NCBI GenBank assembly: GCA_905250075.1 | Contig: CAJNOP010000017.1 | Location: 2,528,770-2,592,769 of the forward strand | Origin: Rotaria sp. Silwood1 | Taxonomy: Eukaryota; Rotifera; Eurotatoria; Philodinida; Philodinidae | Direction of reading: 5' to 3' | DNA length: 64,000 nt | Part shown: piece after piece, positions 28,501 through 41,900 of the stretch | Layout of the letters: every line of letters begins with the position of its first letter | Position numbering within the stretch: the first letter of the stretch is position 1 | Made by a program: the position numbers and the translations under genes | The notes under the pieces: model-generated | Seen by the model: the letters and a program-made list of their open reading frames with translations, nothing else | Database searches by the model: none | What the model was told of the DNA's origin: nothing

Positions 28501-29241
28501 TTTACCAGGTTCAAGTTCTGGCCATTGACAATCCATTAGATGACAACACGATTCTAAACTTGTTAAACCATGTTGAAAATAATTTATAGCAAGCTGCTTA
28601 ACAATGGTTAAAAAAAGTGAAATAAATGGTAATTTTGATAAAAGAACAAATGATTTTTGAAAAAATCCACGTTTGATTGTTTTATCATGTATTTGACGAA
28701 AATTAACATAACCAAATAATGAATTATTATCAACTTGTAGTGCAGCTGGAACAATTGAATTATAATATTGATAATCTGTTGTTAAACTTAATAATTCGTG
28801 ACTCATACGAAAATGATATTGAAAATCACCTAGACATGTTGAATTTGTATCGGGAAATGATAAATAAGATAAATTTAATTTTTCTTTATCTGTTAATTTA
28901 CAATGATTTGGTAAAATTAATTCTATTGATTGTCCTAACTCAAGATCAAATGTTACAATAGCAATACCATATAACCATTTATGTAAACGATCCCATGGAA
29001 GAAATGCTGGTGTTGGTGATGCCGTTGTATATGATAATGATGCCGTTGTATATGATGATGATGATGATGATGCTGTTTTAGAATTAATAGTTGAAGATAA
29101 TGATGTAAGATTTGATGACGATGATGAACTATTTAAACGAGCACGAGTTAGACGCCGTTCATTTATTAATAGATCACGATCAGAATGTGAACGATGAAGA
29201 CTAGATGAAATTGGTGCTGATGGAACCGCTATATTCGTCAT
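25546..29241 (-). CDS. DENND6: DENN domain-containing protein 6 (Rab GEF)
   Basis: DENND6A/B are Rab14 GEFs acting in endosomal recycling. Three exons: 28276-29241, 28004-28223, 25546-26639; 759 residues in frame. The N-terminus is a Ser/Thr-rich tail (about 80 residues), then the DENN module: LYGIAIVTFDLELGQSIELI, LTDKEKLNLSYLSFPD, CLGDFQYHFRM, FGYVNFRQIHD, KRGFFQKSFVLLSKLPF, then exon 2 LTHIQLLWELVLLNEPIAIL, then PLRYANDYRPFFTIHNSEF, GLTNPFFAKLVHQWPHIIRV, VQNALLRRFFLELTQSFIIP, GPQLTSGLKGDWKELYKHFL, and a coiled C-terminus ending IRLSSS. An acidic, Gln/Lys-rich insert lies after HIIRV. The ATG follows CTGTATTTAGC. The second intron is 1364 bp. First gene of the minus-strand cluster. Confidence 0.95.
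26640..28003 (-). other. Long intron 2 of DENND6
   Basis: 1364 bp, more than twenty times the usual intron size here. Open frames on both strands (for example minus 27317-27619, 100 codons) have no recognisable motif. Near 27643-27705 is a short imperfect inverted repeat built from GTTCGRG/GAACC words. Probably expanded by an old insertion. Confidence 0.4.
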
Positions 29242-31863
29242 GCTAAATACAGAAAATAATAATCAGTAGGATTGTTTTTATAAAAAAACGTGACACAGAA
29301 TGCAAAGTGAAATGTTATCAAAAATACTTGTGCGTTTTTTGTTAGAGCATATTGATGATAAGAACATTTATTTAAATTCTATTATCATTGTGTGTCATTG
29401 TTTAAGGATCAAAATTCATGAAGTATAAAATATCAGCAAAAAAGCACAAAATTTTCTTTTGAAAATGATTATTATTAATAAAGAAAGTTCAATGACGTAT
29501 GATTTTTTGCAGAGAAAAAACAAAGCTTTTATGTTAATTAAATGTTTAGAAGAACGTGACATTTCGCTTTTCACTTAAGTTGCCTTCTTAATATGTATGT
29601 ATATGTCGAAGTATTAAATTTAATAAATCATGTTCTAGACAAACTGATTTTTATTCTATTTGTAGTCATTGTTTCTTAATCTTAAGATGACATGTAACAA
29701 TACGATAAAATAAATCTTAAGTCGAATCTCTTTAAGTAAACTTTTGAACTATATCAACCAAGTGTGTAGATCAAATAAGTATTAGAGAAGTAAAATAAAG
29801 ATATGCGTAGAATATAAAAACATAATAAGATGAATTGTAAAAAAAAAATAAGAATAAGAAGCAACTGGATATTAATAGTAAAAGTATTGAATAGAAAGAC
29901 AATTTTATCAATTCATCTTAAGCTTTGTTAAAAACAACATGATTCTATATTTAGAAGTTTTCTATTTGAATAAATTTTTAAAGAATATAATATTCGTATT
30001 TGATTAGAATGTTTTTTAATAGGAATACACTTTTCAGCATCAATATTCAGAGCGATTACATGTTAAAAGTAGGTTAGTGGTATAGGTGAATTTGCGCTAA
30101 ACATTTGTATATAATCTGCTCACCATTGCATAAGAGCTATTCAAGAATAATTTAATCGAGCGGTTCATTTTTGTCCTACTTCTTTTTAAAATAGAACCAA
30201 TTTTCAAAGTCTACCGTTGTTGAAGTGAAACCAATGATAAAGTTCTGTGAAATGCAACATAGACACAATAAAGTCGTAGATGAGTGAACTGTAAGAGAGA
30301 GAGAGAGGAATTCATTGGTAAATAAAGAATCACTATTGTTTTAAATATGATAACGAGAGCAACAGAGAACGAACAACCGATGAATAATGAGAAAATAAGA
30401 ATGAAAATGCATAGAATGCAGAACAAACGTGCAAAGAAGTATATGAATGAGCAAAAATGGTTACTAGATTTACTCTTGTCTAGAGAGTAAGGAAGCAGCA
30501 CGTCTGGCCAAGTTCAAAAATTAAAATTGGCGCATCCCAAGAAAAAGTTTGATGATTTATTTAACTCACGGTGTTTACATGTTCATAGGATATGAAATAT
30601 TTCAAAGCGAAAAAGCATGTTAACAATAAATCAATGAAATATGTGCACCGTACCTAAAAATCAAAGTGATAGCGGTGAAGGCGGTCTCTCCTTAAAGTCT
30701 TCTCGATCAGTGATGCGATCGCTTCACGTCCACTTTATTTGATAAACGTGGAACGGTTAATCCTGATGATGACTGAAAGACTTGTTTTTTTTTGATTTTT
30801 TTCGTCATGTTTTCTGCTCTCTAAGAATATTTAATTATGCAAGATGTAGACAAACATTTATATATTTGTAGAATATTCGTTTTCGGTCTTAGCTTATTTT
30901 TTTAGTTAAATTTCTACAAATTTTAAATTTACCGTGTGAGTTTAAATATAATACTTGTCACAATGAAATCCCTTTAGCTTAGAGATAAGTTGAGTCGTTA
31001 TCAGAATAATTGCTAATCAATATTGATCACAATTTAATTGATAAACTTAACAAATAAGTGTGACAAAAGGTAATAACACAACCGATATCTCAGACACAAT
31101 GAGTCTTTGAACGATTAAATGTCTTCTCATAATTTTTCAGCGTTTGACGTACACTATTTTGTCAAAAAATTCCTATCAATAGAGTTCAACAGATGATATA
31201 ACTTAAAGGGATTGTGGTGTACATCTCTGAAGTCACGTCTTGTCCTAAATTTTCCATTGATATCTGCAAAAACACATACCAAATTCTTTTTATAGAATTC
31301 TTCAAAAACAAAATAACGTCCTACAACTTGATGCATCTGTAATGACTAAAGTCATAAGATCCTCTGTTTAGCATTAACTGTATAATGTTTGAATCGGTTT
31401 TTGACTAGTTATTTAATTACAAATAAATATCGATAAATTTCGATTTTTCAAAACCGAAACTAGTCTTCATTTGTTTTTGTTTTATTTTCAGCACATGATC
31501 TTTATTAAAAATGAATATTGAATTTAGTAAAGTATATGTTTTTTTTCTAGACTTGGTTATTTGAAAAAAAATATTCGATTAAAAGTTAATCTTTTGATTA
31601 AGTAAGACTTACGTTTTTAATTTTCGTCGATACTCATGTCTAAAATAAACGAATAGAAAAACAAATATTACATGAACAAAAACTAAAAAGAATATAGCAT
31701 AATGTCTTGTTTTTTTATATTGTCACAAATAGAAAGTTTTCAAATACAAAACAGATCACATTAAATGAAAAATATAAACACGGCAAACAAAAAATACACA
31801 CTGTTGCACAACAAATAAGTATAATTAATAAAGAAAAAAGAAATACTAATACTGTTCTTGTCT
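29242..31863. other. Intergenic region DENND6-CREB
   Basis: It holds the DENND6 promoter side and the CREB 3' flank. The minus frame 31154-31336 (60 codons, with RTRRDFRDVHHNPFKLYHLL) follows an acceptor-like TTACAG and looks mildly coding. A mini-segment at about 31612-31640, flanked by TTTTAG and GTAAGT, also resembles an exon but does not join it in frame. A short (GA)n run lies near 30295. I call no gene. Confidence 0.35.
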
Positions 31864-33665
31864 TTAACGTGTTGTTGATGTTGTTGTAGTTGTTTTAGAA
31901 CTATTTTTATTATTTGTTTCTTCTCGTTGACAATAAAGTTCTTTTAATTGTCTTAGTTCTTCAATTAATGCTTTATTTTGAGTTTCAAGTACAGCTACAC
32001 GTTCTTCGAGACATTTTATATATTCTTTTTTCTTACGACGACATTCACGAGCTGCTTCACTAAAATTAAAAAAAAAATGATAAGAATGAGTACAAACGAG
32101 AAAAAAAAGAGAATAAATCTTACCGATTTTTTTGCAAACGCATTTCTCGTTTTCGTGTTGGATCATTACCTTCTCCATGTCGTCTTACTTGATGATGTTG
32201 ATGTGGATGAAGATGATGTTGTTGCTGTTGCTGATGTTGACTTGATGATGGAGGATTTGAAGAATTAGATGAAGATGATGGAGATGGCAAATCAGTATTT
32301 GATGATGGATTTAATTTATAATTTGATGCTAGATCACTCAATCCTAAAATTAAAACAAGAACACTAGAGACTTATCATTGATGAACACATAATCACAGTA
32401 CTAAATCTCAATATTCTAATAGAGACTTTAGGCAATCAATCATTTAGGCTATGATTTGTTTAAGCTGAGTTTTAGTAAAAGACATTCTCGAAACTATACT
32501 ATTGAAAATCGCTATAAGTTGATAGAACTTGAAATTATACATCTATTAGATCTCGATTGGAGTGAAAAAATTCAAAGATGAAATGAGATGGTTCCACAAC
32601 AGACGGTAAATGAAATAAAGCCATCAAATATTCCAGTTTTATTTCCATTCATTTTCAAACATATATATTTTGATTGCTTTTTAGCTGAAAATAGAAGTCT
32701 GACATATGTTGCACTTCACGTGTCATTGACAGACCAACATTCTTTATGCAACAACACTGACAGAGTACATGTCACTATAATCTCTTTAAAAAAATTCATA
32801 GAATTTGAAAAGAAATTCAGAACGATAAATAAATTGAGCATGTCTAAATAAATATGTCTTCCAATATTCGAAAAAAAAAAACTTTTCTCTACTATCCAAA
32901 ATCTTTTTCGTTTTCAGTTCACTAACAATCAATTGATTCACTTGATAATATAAATTCTTCAAATAAACAAACAGACGTTTCAATATTTTCTTTATGTGAT
33001 CAGAAGATCTATTTTTTTTTCAATCAATAAAAAGAATTTATCTTAACAATATAAACCATTACATTTATACCTGAAACAAAATATGATCCAGCACTATCTG
33101 ATAAATGAGCTGGATTTAATGTTGACATAAGATGACTACTAGTATTTGTCATTGGGATAGTTGATACACTATTTAAAGTTTCACGTGGTTTAAGAGGAAT
33201 AGCTGTGACTACTAAAGGAAATCAAAACACATCATGATTGATATGTAAAAAAAAAAGAAACTAAATAACCAGTTGGTGGCGGTAGTAATTGACTGATATT
33301 AGTGTTTGATCGATTGCTTATTGAATACGCTTCTTCAATAGATTGCTTTTCAAATTCTTCTTGTTTTATCGTTTCACTTAATAATTTACTAAATGAGGAA
33401 AAAACAAAATAGCAATAATAATAAATTAAGTTCGTAATTCCATCGTTTTTTTTTCATACTTGACTGTTGGCTGAATAATAACAAGATTTTCGGAATAGGT
33501 TTTATTTGATATTGTATGATCTAATGATGATATTGAAGGATTTATAGAAGTTGATATGACAAATGAAATTGGCGATGTATTTGTTTCAATATTTGAATTA
33601 TTAGTTAATGAGGAAACATTTGAAATATGTATATGATTTTTGTTTTCCATTAAAATTAAATGCAT
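31864..33665 (-). CDS. CREB: CREB/CREM/ATF1-family bZIP transcription factor
   Basis: Nuclear factor binding cAMP response elements as a dimer. Five exons: 33460-33665, 33270-33388, 33071-33211 (or 33208), 32124-32343, 31864-32059; about 293 residues (start may be the ATG at 33647). The last two exons give the family signature: basic region RKREMRLQKN-REAARECRRKKKEYIKC, then leucine zipper LEERVAVLETQNKALIEELR and LKELYC. The N-terminal half is Ser/Asn/Thr-rich, with a His/Gln/Pro-rich tract before the basic region and a poly-Thr tail. Exon 2 (KLLSETIKQEEFEKQSIEEA) sits where the kinase-inducible domain would be, but the RRPSY-type PKA site is not seen. Orthology to one vertebrate member cannot be assigned. 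Confidence 0.93.
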
Positions 33666-35926
33666 TCAAGTTGGTAAACATATTTGAAATAAGATATTTA
33701 TCTTACAAAAAAAAAAGAAATGAAAATAAAAATAAGTCATTTTATTATTTCTATAATAAAATGATTCTTAGATTGAGAAATATATGAAGTTTTATAACTA
33801 TTAAACAAATCGTTCTTCTGACAGTTTTATACTCATATGACGTCATTAGATAGTCTTTATATTTTCATTTGTTCATAAAATTAAGCAATGAAAAAGTTAA
33901 TGTGATAGTTAGAAAAAAAAGTTCACTTAATTAATTCATTATAAAATTTTAGTTATTATTTACTTCATGGTAAACTAATATAATTTTTGTATTATTGTTC
34001 CAATTAAATGTCCTTGAATGTGGCGACGCTGTTTCTTATTTACATCATCTTCACTCGTAAAAGAATCGGTTGAACGAGTTTCAATTCAGCAGTGTGACAG
34101 TATTAGAAATTCAAGGCAATTTTATTGTTTGATAGCGAAACCCGTAAATTTACTTTTTCAAAGTTTTAATAGAGAACGAAGTCAAAAATATAGTAAACCA
34201 ACCCTTTTCAATATTTCTTGTATTCTGATATAGATGTCACTGGGTAAAAGCATTGCATCTTTAAATTAAGTCAAAGCCCAAAAACTTCATCACCATTCCA
34301 TGATGTTAAAAATAGAATTTTACTATATTTGTTCTAAATATAAAATCGTCATCTAAGGATTCAAGATAGATGTATAGCTTAGATAAACCTGTATCTGCAA
34401 TCTACAAAAACAGAATAGTAATTTAAAGAAATTCAAAGCTATTTAGAGAATTCATGGAGTTCAATTGAAACTCATGAAATCATTTAAAGATTAATCTTAC
34501 ATTATTCTATCGAAATGAAACTATTAGCATTGCATTGGCGAATTGTTCCATTATGTTCATGCTACACCCTTCGTTAGTTTTATTTTTCTCAGACTACTTC
34601 GAATTGCCAATTTCAAGATCGCAGACCCATGTTGATAATGCTAAGAAATAATGTTAATGACTTACTAGATTTTATCAAACATTTACGCAAGAATATATGC
34701 AATTGTTAGCCACTGATCGAAGTGATATATAGCTTGTAAGTAGGACTCAATGAAACTAGAAAAATTATGAAAGATTTCCTTCTGTAGACGATTTTTGTAC
34801 ACTTATGACCGTTTTATGAGGTTTTCGGATTAGGACAACATATTCATAGAAAAATAAAAACTCTTTTGAAGTTTTGTCCATAAATAGGTCTCTTGATCCT
34901 CAGATTATCGTAAAAGGATCACCTAAAGCAGATAGTACCTTCTCGGCATGTTGAATTCAACTTAGTTTTATGACTTTTTTGTAGCACATAATTGTTTTTC
35001 TTTTAAATATTCAGTATTTCGAAAAGGTGCTCTACATCTTGTTCGAAATTTTTCATTCAGTTGTACTTATGAACAAAATATCACTTCGATTGGCAATTAG
35101 TAATTAGCTATGTTCTCTCGTTAGAAGCAAATGAAATACTTTTATTGATGTTTGTGATACTTACTAAAGGATATTCAATTTTCTATCGTCAGAAAATAGA
35201 ATGCTATAAAAAAAAACACCTTGGTTGATCTTGTTATTTAAGATTATTCAAGAAGAAACAGCCATTATAATAAACATTTAGAAAACAGATAGCAGGTTTT
35301 AGTATTACAGATAGGTAAGATCGATAGTTCTTCGGTAAAAAAGACAAGAATGAATAATAGAAACTCAAGTAAAACATAAGTGGTTATTTTATATAAAAAT
35401 AGACACGCATCAGAACTTGGTACTATCCAGCAAGTTCAGACAGTGTTAAATATGTAGGTAGTTGCCTAAGCGTTTCTTGATTTATATTAGCAAATATGGA
35501 AGCACTTCTAAGGTTCATTTTCAAGCCTGTTTGAACATTGTTGACATTTTTTAGTATGTCTGCAGATCTTCTGCTTTTCGAATAATTCATTCCAATATAT
35601 GTAGATCTATCAAAGCCAAACCTAAAGTTCTTTTTCTAATCTATTTTTTATTTCCTTCACTTGATTGACTCATAATGATCATAGTCAAGATCAAATCCGA
35701 ACGTGCGAATTCGGTACATATGTATAAAACAAATTCTTGACACATTTGAATACATGTTTTGTTAGATTCCTCGTGCAATATCCCCCTTATCAAAACTTTG
35801 CATATAAATTTAAATGCTCAATTTATTTATTCATCATCAATAAATATTTTTTTCTTTGACAAAAACTAAAGAGAAAAACATCAGCATCTTATTGTTGGTA
35901 TGAATGAACTTTTGGTTTGTCGGTCT
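33666..35926. other. Intergenic region CREB-PTPRN
   Basis: It contains the CREB-like promoter (with the CRE at 33838) and the 3' flank of PTPRN. A plus frame at 34018-34233 (71 codons) has no motif and is probably chance. No RNA gene or repeat recognised. Confidence 0.4.
33838..33845. promoter_or_regulatory. Consensus CRE upstream of CREB-like gene
   Basis: The palindrome TGACGTCA lies 173 bp upstream of the first ATG of the CREB-like gene. Mammalian CREB and ICER promoters are known to carry CREs used for autoregulation, so the position is suggestive. About half a copy is expected by chance in 64 kb of this composition, and another copy occurs at 52489-52496. Confidence 0.35.
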
Positions 35927-38900
35927 TTATTGGGATAATGATTTTACTAAATCAGTTACTTCTTCTGCAACAGCAACGAAGACAAATTCAAATTGATCCT
36001 AAATAAAATACAAATAATAAAAAATTAACATTTTCTTTCTTCAGAAAAATTTTGTTTCTTCATACTTTTGTTTTAATCATTTTAGGTCGTTGATCCCGAA
36101 TGTGTTCAAGTGTAGCAGCAATATTTATTTCTCGTGCTCCTTTGTAAATACGATTTAAGACAATATCAAGCAATATATATGTACCAGTACGTCCAACACC
36201 ATCACTTAATAATAAGAAGAAAACATAAATACATAAATGAACAATTTTTATTATAATATAAATACATACTTGCAATGAACAATAAGTGGTGATGATGGAC
36301 CACGAAAACATTTGTTCACTTTTCTATAAATGTATAAAAGAAAAAAAGTCGGATAGAATAGAATAGAAAAGGCTTTTCTTTTTTTGTAGTCATACAGAAT
36401 TATGTCAACAGATAAAATTCTCATCAGGTCGCTTTTGTCACTATGCAATTATTAACCTTCAAATTGCATAATTTTCAAAAGCTGCCTAAAGAGAAATATA
36501 ATTTCTTTTTTTTACATATAGTGGATGTATATGCCCATTAATTAAAATAAGACGTAAAAGTAACATACATCTTTTTTTTAGTTATAATCATTTAGACAAA
36601 AAAAGTAGTTTTCTCTTCTTCGTTTGCATCCATCTTTCTTTTTTTTTCTTATAAAGACCTAAAAATGGAACTTAATCACGTGCATGCATACTCATTTGTA
36701 ATTGTATCTCAAGTGATAAACTATTCTTTTTGTATCTCTGATTAATTTCAAACAAATGAATAAGCATAGTACAAGTATTTGTTAATTCTTTTTAAATATA
36801 TATATATGTAGACATTTTTTTTGTTTAATCATACATACCGTCGAAAGTCAAGTACAACTTTAGCTGATGGTGGATTACATAATTCATCCCATGTTAAAAA
36901 GTGAAATTGTGTTACAGTACGTGTTTCCATTGTTTGAATATTTTTTAAATAAAAACTTCGAACAACATAATCATCCGACCAAATATGTTCCGATACAAGA
37001 TTAACCTATTAATATATAGATATATAAAATTAAATTCAGTTTTCTTTTGTTTTTTAAATAAATTCTTATACTTCAAAATCATGATATATTTCAGAACCTT
37101 CTACTGGCCAATAATGATGACACATCGTAATACCATTTTCAACTAAAAAACAAACAGATTATCATAAATTTTCATATTGAAAAACAATATATTCATTATA
37201 CTAGGTCGAGTCAATGCTACAATAACACATGATCCTTGTTCCCAAACCATTTGCCAAAATGCATTTGTTGTATTTGGCATTGGACCTTGTGTAGCGATGT
37301 ATTTGCATTTTGGAGCCGAGTCAGTCTAATTAAATAAAATACATGGAGATTGTTTTTGCTTGTTATTTTTCATTAAAGTTTGATATTATTATTAAGAACT
37401 TACAATTTTACTTGCATTAATATAATCACCATCATCATCGTTTGCCAGTCGAATACGTGTATGATCATCTGTTAAATATAAAGAGAAAAAAAAAGATGCA
37501 AGACGCTTTTCCTGATTGTGATGATGTTTCAATTTGAATTCTGAGACAGTATTGAAGCTCATGCACACAGTAAATCTTCTTACGCATGCATGGAAAAAGG
37601 AAACAAAAAGGAGTTATCCTACTCGAATTTCGATTATCAACTCTAATTAACTATACCAAGAAAAGAAAGACAAGCGGAACTAACGTTTACCTTTCTTTTT
37701 TTTTTCTTATTCTTTCTTTTATGTAAGTGCTTCTACGTACATCTATATATAAACATGATAGAGGCGCTTTTGGATAGTTATATTTTACATATGTGACCCG
37801 ATGGCAGCGGCACGGATAAAACACATACATATAATAAAAAAGAGACGACAAGTGAAAGTAAAAGGAAATAAATGTCAACTGATGTACAATCATATGCATC
37901 CATCATTACTTTAATGAAAAGGTCACAATAAAGATAGTTTTAACTTACATGGTATACAATCCATATAACGATTCTTTTTTTCGTTACTTTCTGAAAGTGC
38001 AACAGAACATGATGCTTGTTCGTCATAGATTTTATCTGTACAAAACGATTCCCATTCTGATTCTAAACGATGTCGATTACAAAGATGATCTTCCATATAA
38101 GACTAAAAAATAAATTAATAAAAAAACAAAACATAAAGTATAAAAATCTATAGTAGTCTACAAACTAGAATCAAATGTCCTGTCATAATATCCATATTAA
38201 CAGATGTAACAGATTCATCCATATATGATGATGTTGAACTTCGTGATGATGAAACTTCACTATGACGTTTAACACGACTATTGAATGGTACTGTTTGATG
38301 TGTTGTATGAACTTCAGATAATTTACGACGTGTTGGTTGTGCTTTCATTCGTTGTCGACATAAATCCTTTTGAAATAAGAAAAAACATAATATCTTTTTT
38401 TTCCTATTTTTATAAAATTCTTTTTACCTGATAATAATCTGTTGATAAACCTTTAATATGTGTTATATCTGCAATTTTATTTCGAATACGATCATTACGT
38501 TTGATAAAATAAAGTAGAGCAAATGAACCCATAATGAAGAGTACCCAAGCACAGGTAACCAATGCAATAATTGCGAAACGTGAACCATATTGTCGTTCAG
38601 CTGATAATTTAGTTCCCTTTTAAAAGAAAGAAAAAAAAAAAAGAAAGCTTCTCTTTTTTTTTTCTTTATTTATATTAACATTTCTATCTTTTATTTCATT
38701 GGAGAAATCCTATTATATTGAACGCTTTTTTATTTTGTGCACTTACGATCTTAACACAAAAGGTGTGACATAATTATATAAACGTTTTAAGAAAAAAAAA
38801 CTGAAGAGCTTTCTCTCTCTTATTTTTAACTATAGTGTTAATAAGTTGGTTACCAACAAAAAAAAACCTTAGACTATGAAATAGTAGTTGCATTGAATTA

Positions 38901-41900
38901 TCAATTATGCATGCATTTGCGTGTGAATCTAATAGACATTCAATCTTTGTTAGCGTGCTTGATTTGCTCAACTATCCATAGACGAGTCATACCGACAGAC
39001 ATATGCATATAAACAAAAAGAATATTCAATAGAATTTTTTACTGTTCATTCATCTATTTGTTAACTTTTATGGAGCAAGCCAAAACCGAGAGAGAAAAAA
39101 AATAAAAGCACTTGTGTATCTGAAGCGAATAACAATGTAATCAATAATATTGTTAGAATTCTTCGTTCTATCTATCTATATGCTTCATATGTACACAGTC
39201 ATTCTTCCAACGAAAATATTCTATTTAACTTACCGGAATGGTACGACAGAAACAGGAAGAATACTGTTTAACATATTCAGCTTATAATTAATCTACTCTA
39301 TGCATAATAAAAAGAAAAGAGATGCATCTCTATCTCATATATTTTTTTTCGCATGAAGAGAAAAAAATGAGAAGCAATTCTTTTCTTTTTCTTTTTTTTT
39401 CTTCCCTTGTTTAAACAATAGGGCAGAAGATACAACAAAGCTTTTTTTTTCTTTCTTTCTTTTTTTTATACTGTTCAATGTTATATAGTATTGTTCAACA
39501 TCATTCATCATTTATAGATCATCCCACTGCGTATGTCTGAGAGGTTCATACTGTCATTGTATTCTTTCTGATAGTATATACAACATACACGATGCATCTC
39601 GCTCGACAAGATGCAAAAAAAAGAGTCAAGTATCAGCGTTAACCCTCAAGGCATCTTTTAATTGCAATCACTATCCACTACTAACATACTGCACAATAAT
39701 CAGCACAATATTTCTTGTATTCTATTTTCCTATATTTATCTCTTACTTGATTAGGATTGCCAATACCAGAATCGATGACACGTATACCCAATTGATTTTC
39801 AATAGTTTTCTGATTATTTACTAAAATAAAGATATATAACTATATTAAACTATTAGAATTATAACAACAACATATGATTATTCTGGTTATTGTCATATTA
39901 TAGTTTACAGTTATCTCTTGAGAATAAATGTAAGTGTGCAATCTGTCAAAGAAACACAAAAGATGTGCTATCTGTCCATCAAAAAATAAAGACGAAGAAA
40001 AAGAAGACAAAAGCCATATATATATATATATAAAAGATGAAATTGAGTGGATAATTTTTTCAAATAATTAATCATATTGCAGATAGAACAATGTCAAAAA
40101 AGGAAATGAATAGATCAATAAAAGGAAATGATTATAGTTGACTGATTAAAAAAAGAATCTTTAAAGATACCAAATTTTTTAGCTTCTTAAATTTTATTGT
40201 GTAGAGTTTTGTTTGTAAAAGTAAGTTATTGTGGCACGTCTAAGAAAATGAAAACATCGTTTTAGTTTATTTCTGATTGAAACACCATTTTACCAACAGG
40301 AAGAGACAATTCAAACTTCATATCCGCTTTAAAAAAAAGCGTACCAATTACGAGTATTTAACAGAGTTGCTAACATAAACAAAATAAAATATGTCGATGC
40401 ATGATTAGTGTTGTCGAAAGCTGAGAATTATTTTATTCTTTTTTTTTTTTACTATTTCTTATGTTTAATGGAACTTACAACAATCGACTTGAAACTTCAA
40501 GGAAGTCGTTTCTTTTATAGAATCGTATAGATTTGGTCATAATTATTTTTTGACTTCGATTAGATAGGTGCAGGCAGAGTGTTATTTTATAAATGTTATA
40601 AGAATTTCTAAAAGAATTTTAAATTCAAAAAAGGACATCTCTGAACAGTCATAATAAATATTCGAATGATAAAAGTCTCACATCAATTGAATAGTATTAA
40701 AAGAATTTGTAGATTGGTCAGAATAATAAAGTATCTATCACTAATGAGGGAACCTCCTCAACTGATTAGTCATTTTAGAGTTACAATTATATGCATCATA
40801 TAGATTCCAATAAACAATGAATAGGTTAAACAAAAGAAATCCGAGCTTTAGCTTAGTATTACGAAGACACTGAGTTTTTATAGTATTTTTAGAGATGCAT
40901 CGATTCCGTAACTCTTTTTAACTTTTCAAAGAAATCAAACGGTGACATCGAATTGATGACTACTAGTAGGAACAATTGACTTGAATCTGAAAGTCTTTAA
41001 GATTACAGATACGTTACTTTTGCATTAAAGTTTTAGGAATTGGCTGACATTGATACGTCCATATCCAAAGACAACATATTTGCAATACTTAGAACTACAG
41101 TTTTTCGTCAATAAATTATGACAACAGTGATCAATGTTGAATGCTTAATATGATTCTATCGTGTCACGACTTTAAAAATTTAAACAACGATTACGGAACT
41201 GATCGGAATTTCTCTAAGAATTCATAAATTTTGATAAATTCTGAATCTCGTTTTTTTATATTCGACGAAGTCTTATGATAACGTCGCATAGAACAATCAA
41301 AACTAAAGAGATAATCACCCGAGGTAATGTCTTATATGTCAGATGAGATTCCAGTCATTAAGTAGTATCTGTTGAAGCTACAAGAAACCTCGAAGGATTG
41401 TTCTCCATATGTTGTCGCTTCTGCAGTTATGACCATTACACAAAACTCTTTACTTTCGGCACGGTATTTATAAAAACAAATCGACAAACGATTTTCGGTC
41501 GACAACTTTGCCTATAAACAGCTCTTGAAGGCACTGAAGTTTCTTGAAAATTTCATCCAAAAAGAGTAGTCTTTTCTTGAAATATCAGATTCACAAAAAA
41601 AACTAGATTTTCTTTCCTTTGGGTAAAATATCGTAGTTTATTGTGGGTTTGATACCTAGAACATTCATTATTTTCGTAGCAATAAGCGAAAAATTCAAAC
41701 TCTTTTTCGGGGATATTCATAACTTATTAAAAACATACACGATGCATGTAGTTCGGACTCAAGAGCAAACAATCAGTTATGAAACTTCCATCGTAAATAT
41801 AATTCAAGAGACAGATCTCGGTATGATTATTATTCATTGGAAAACTTTCGAGAACTAAGGGATCATTAATAACTTTTTTGGCTAGGATGTTTGTTTACTT

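Noticed and set aside
31154-31336. 60-codon minus frame after an acceptor-like TTACAG
   Set aside because: Composition is mildly coding but there is no recognisable motif, and the nearby mini-exon does not join in frame.
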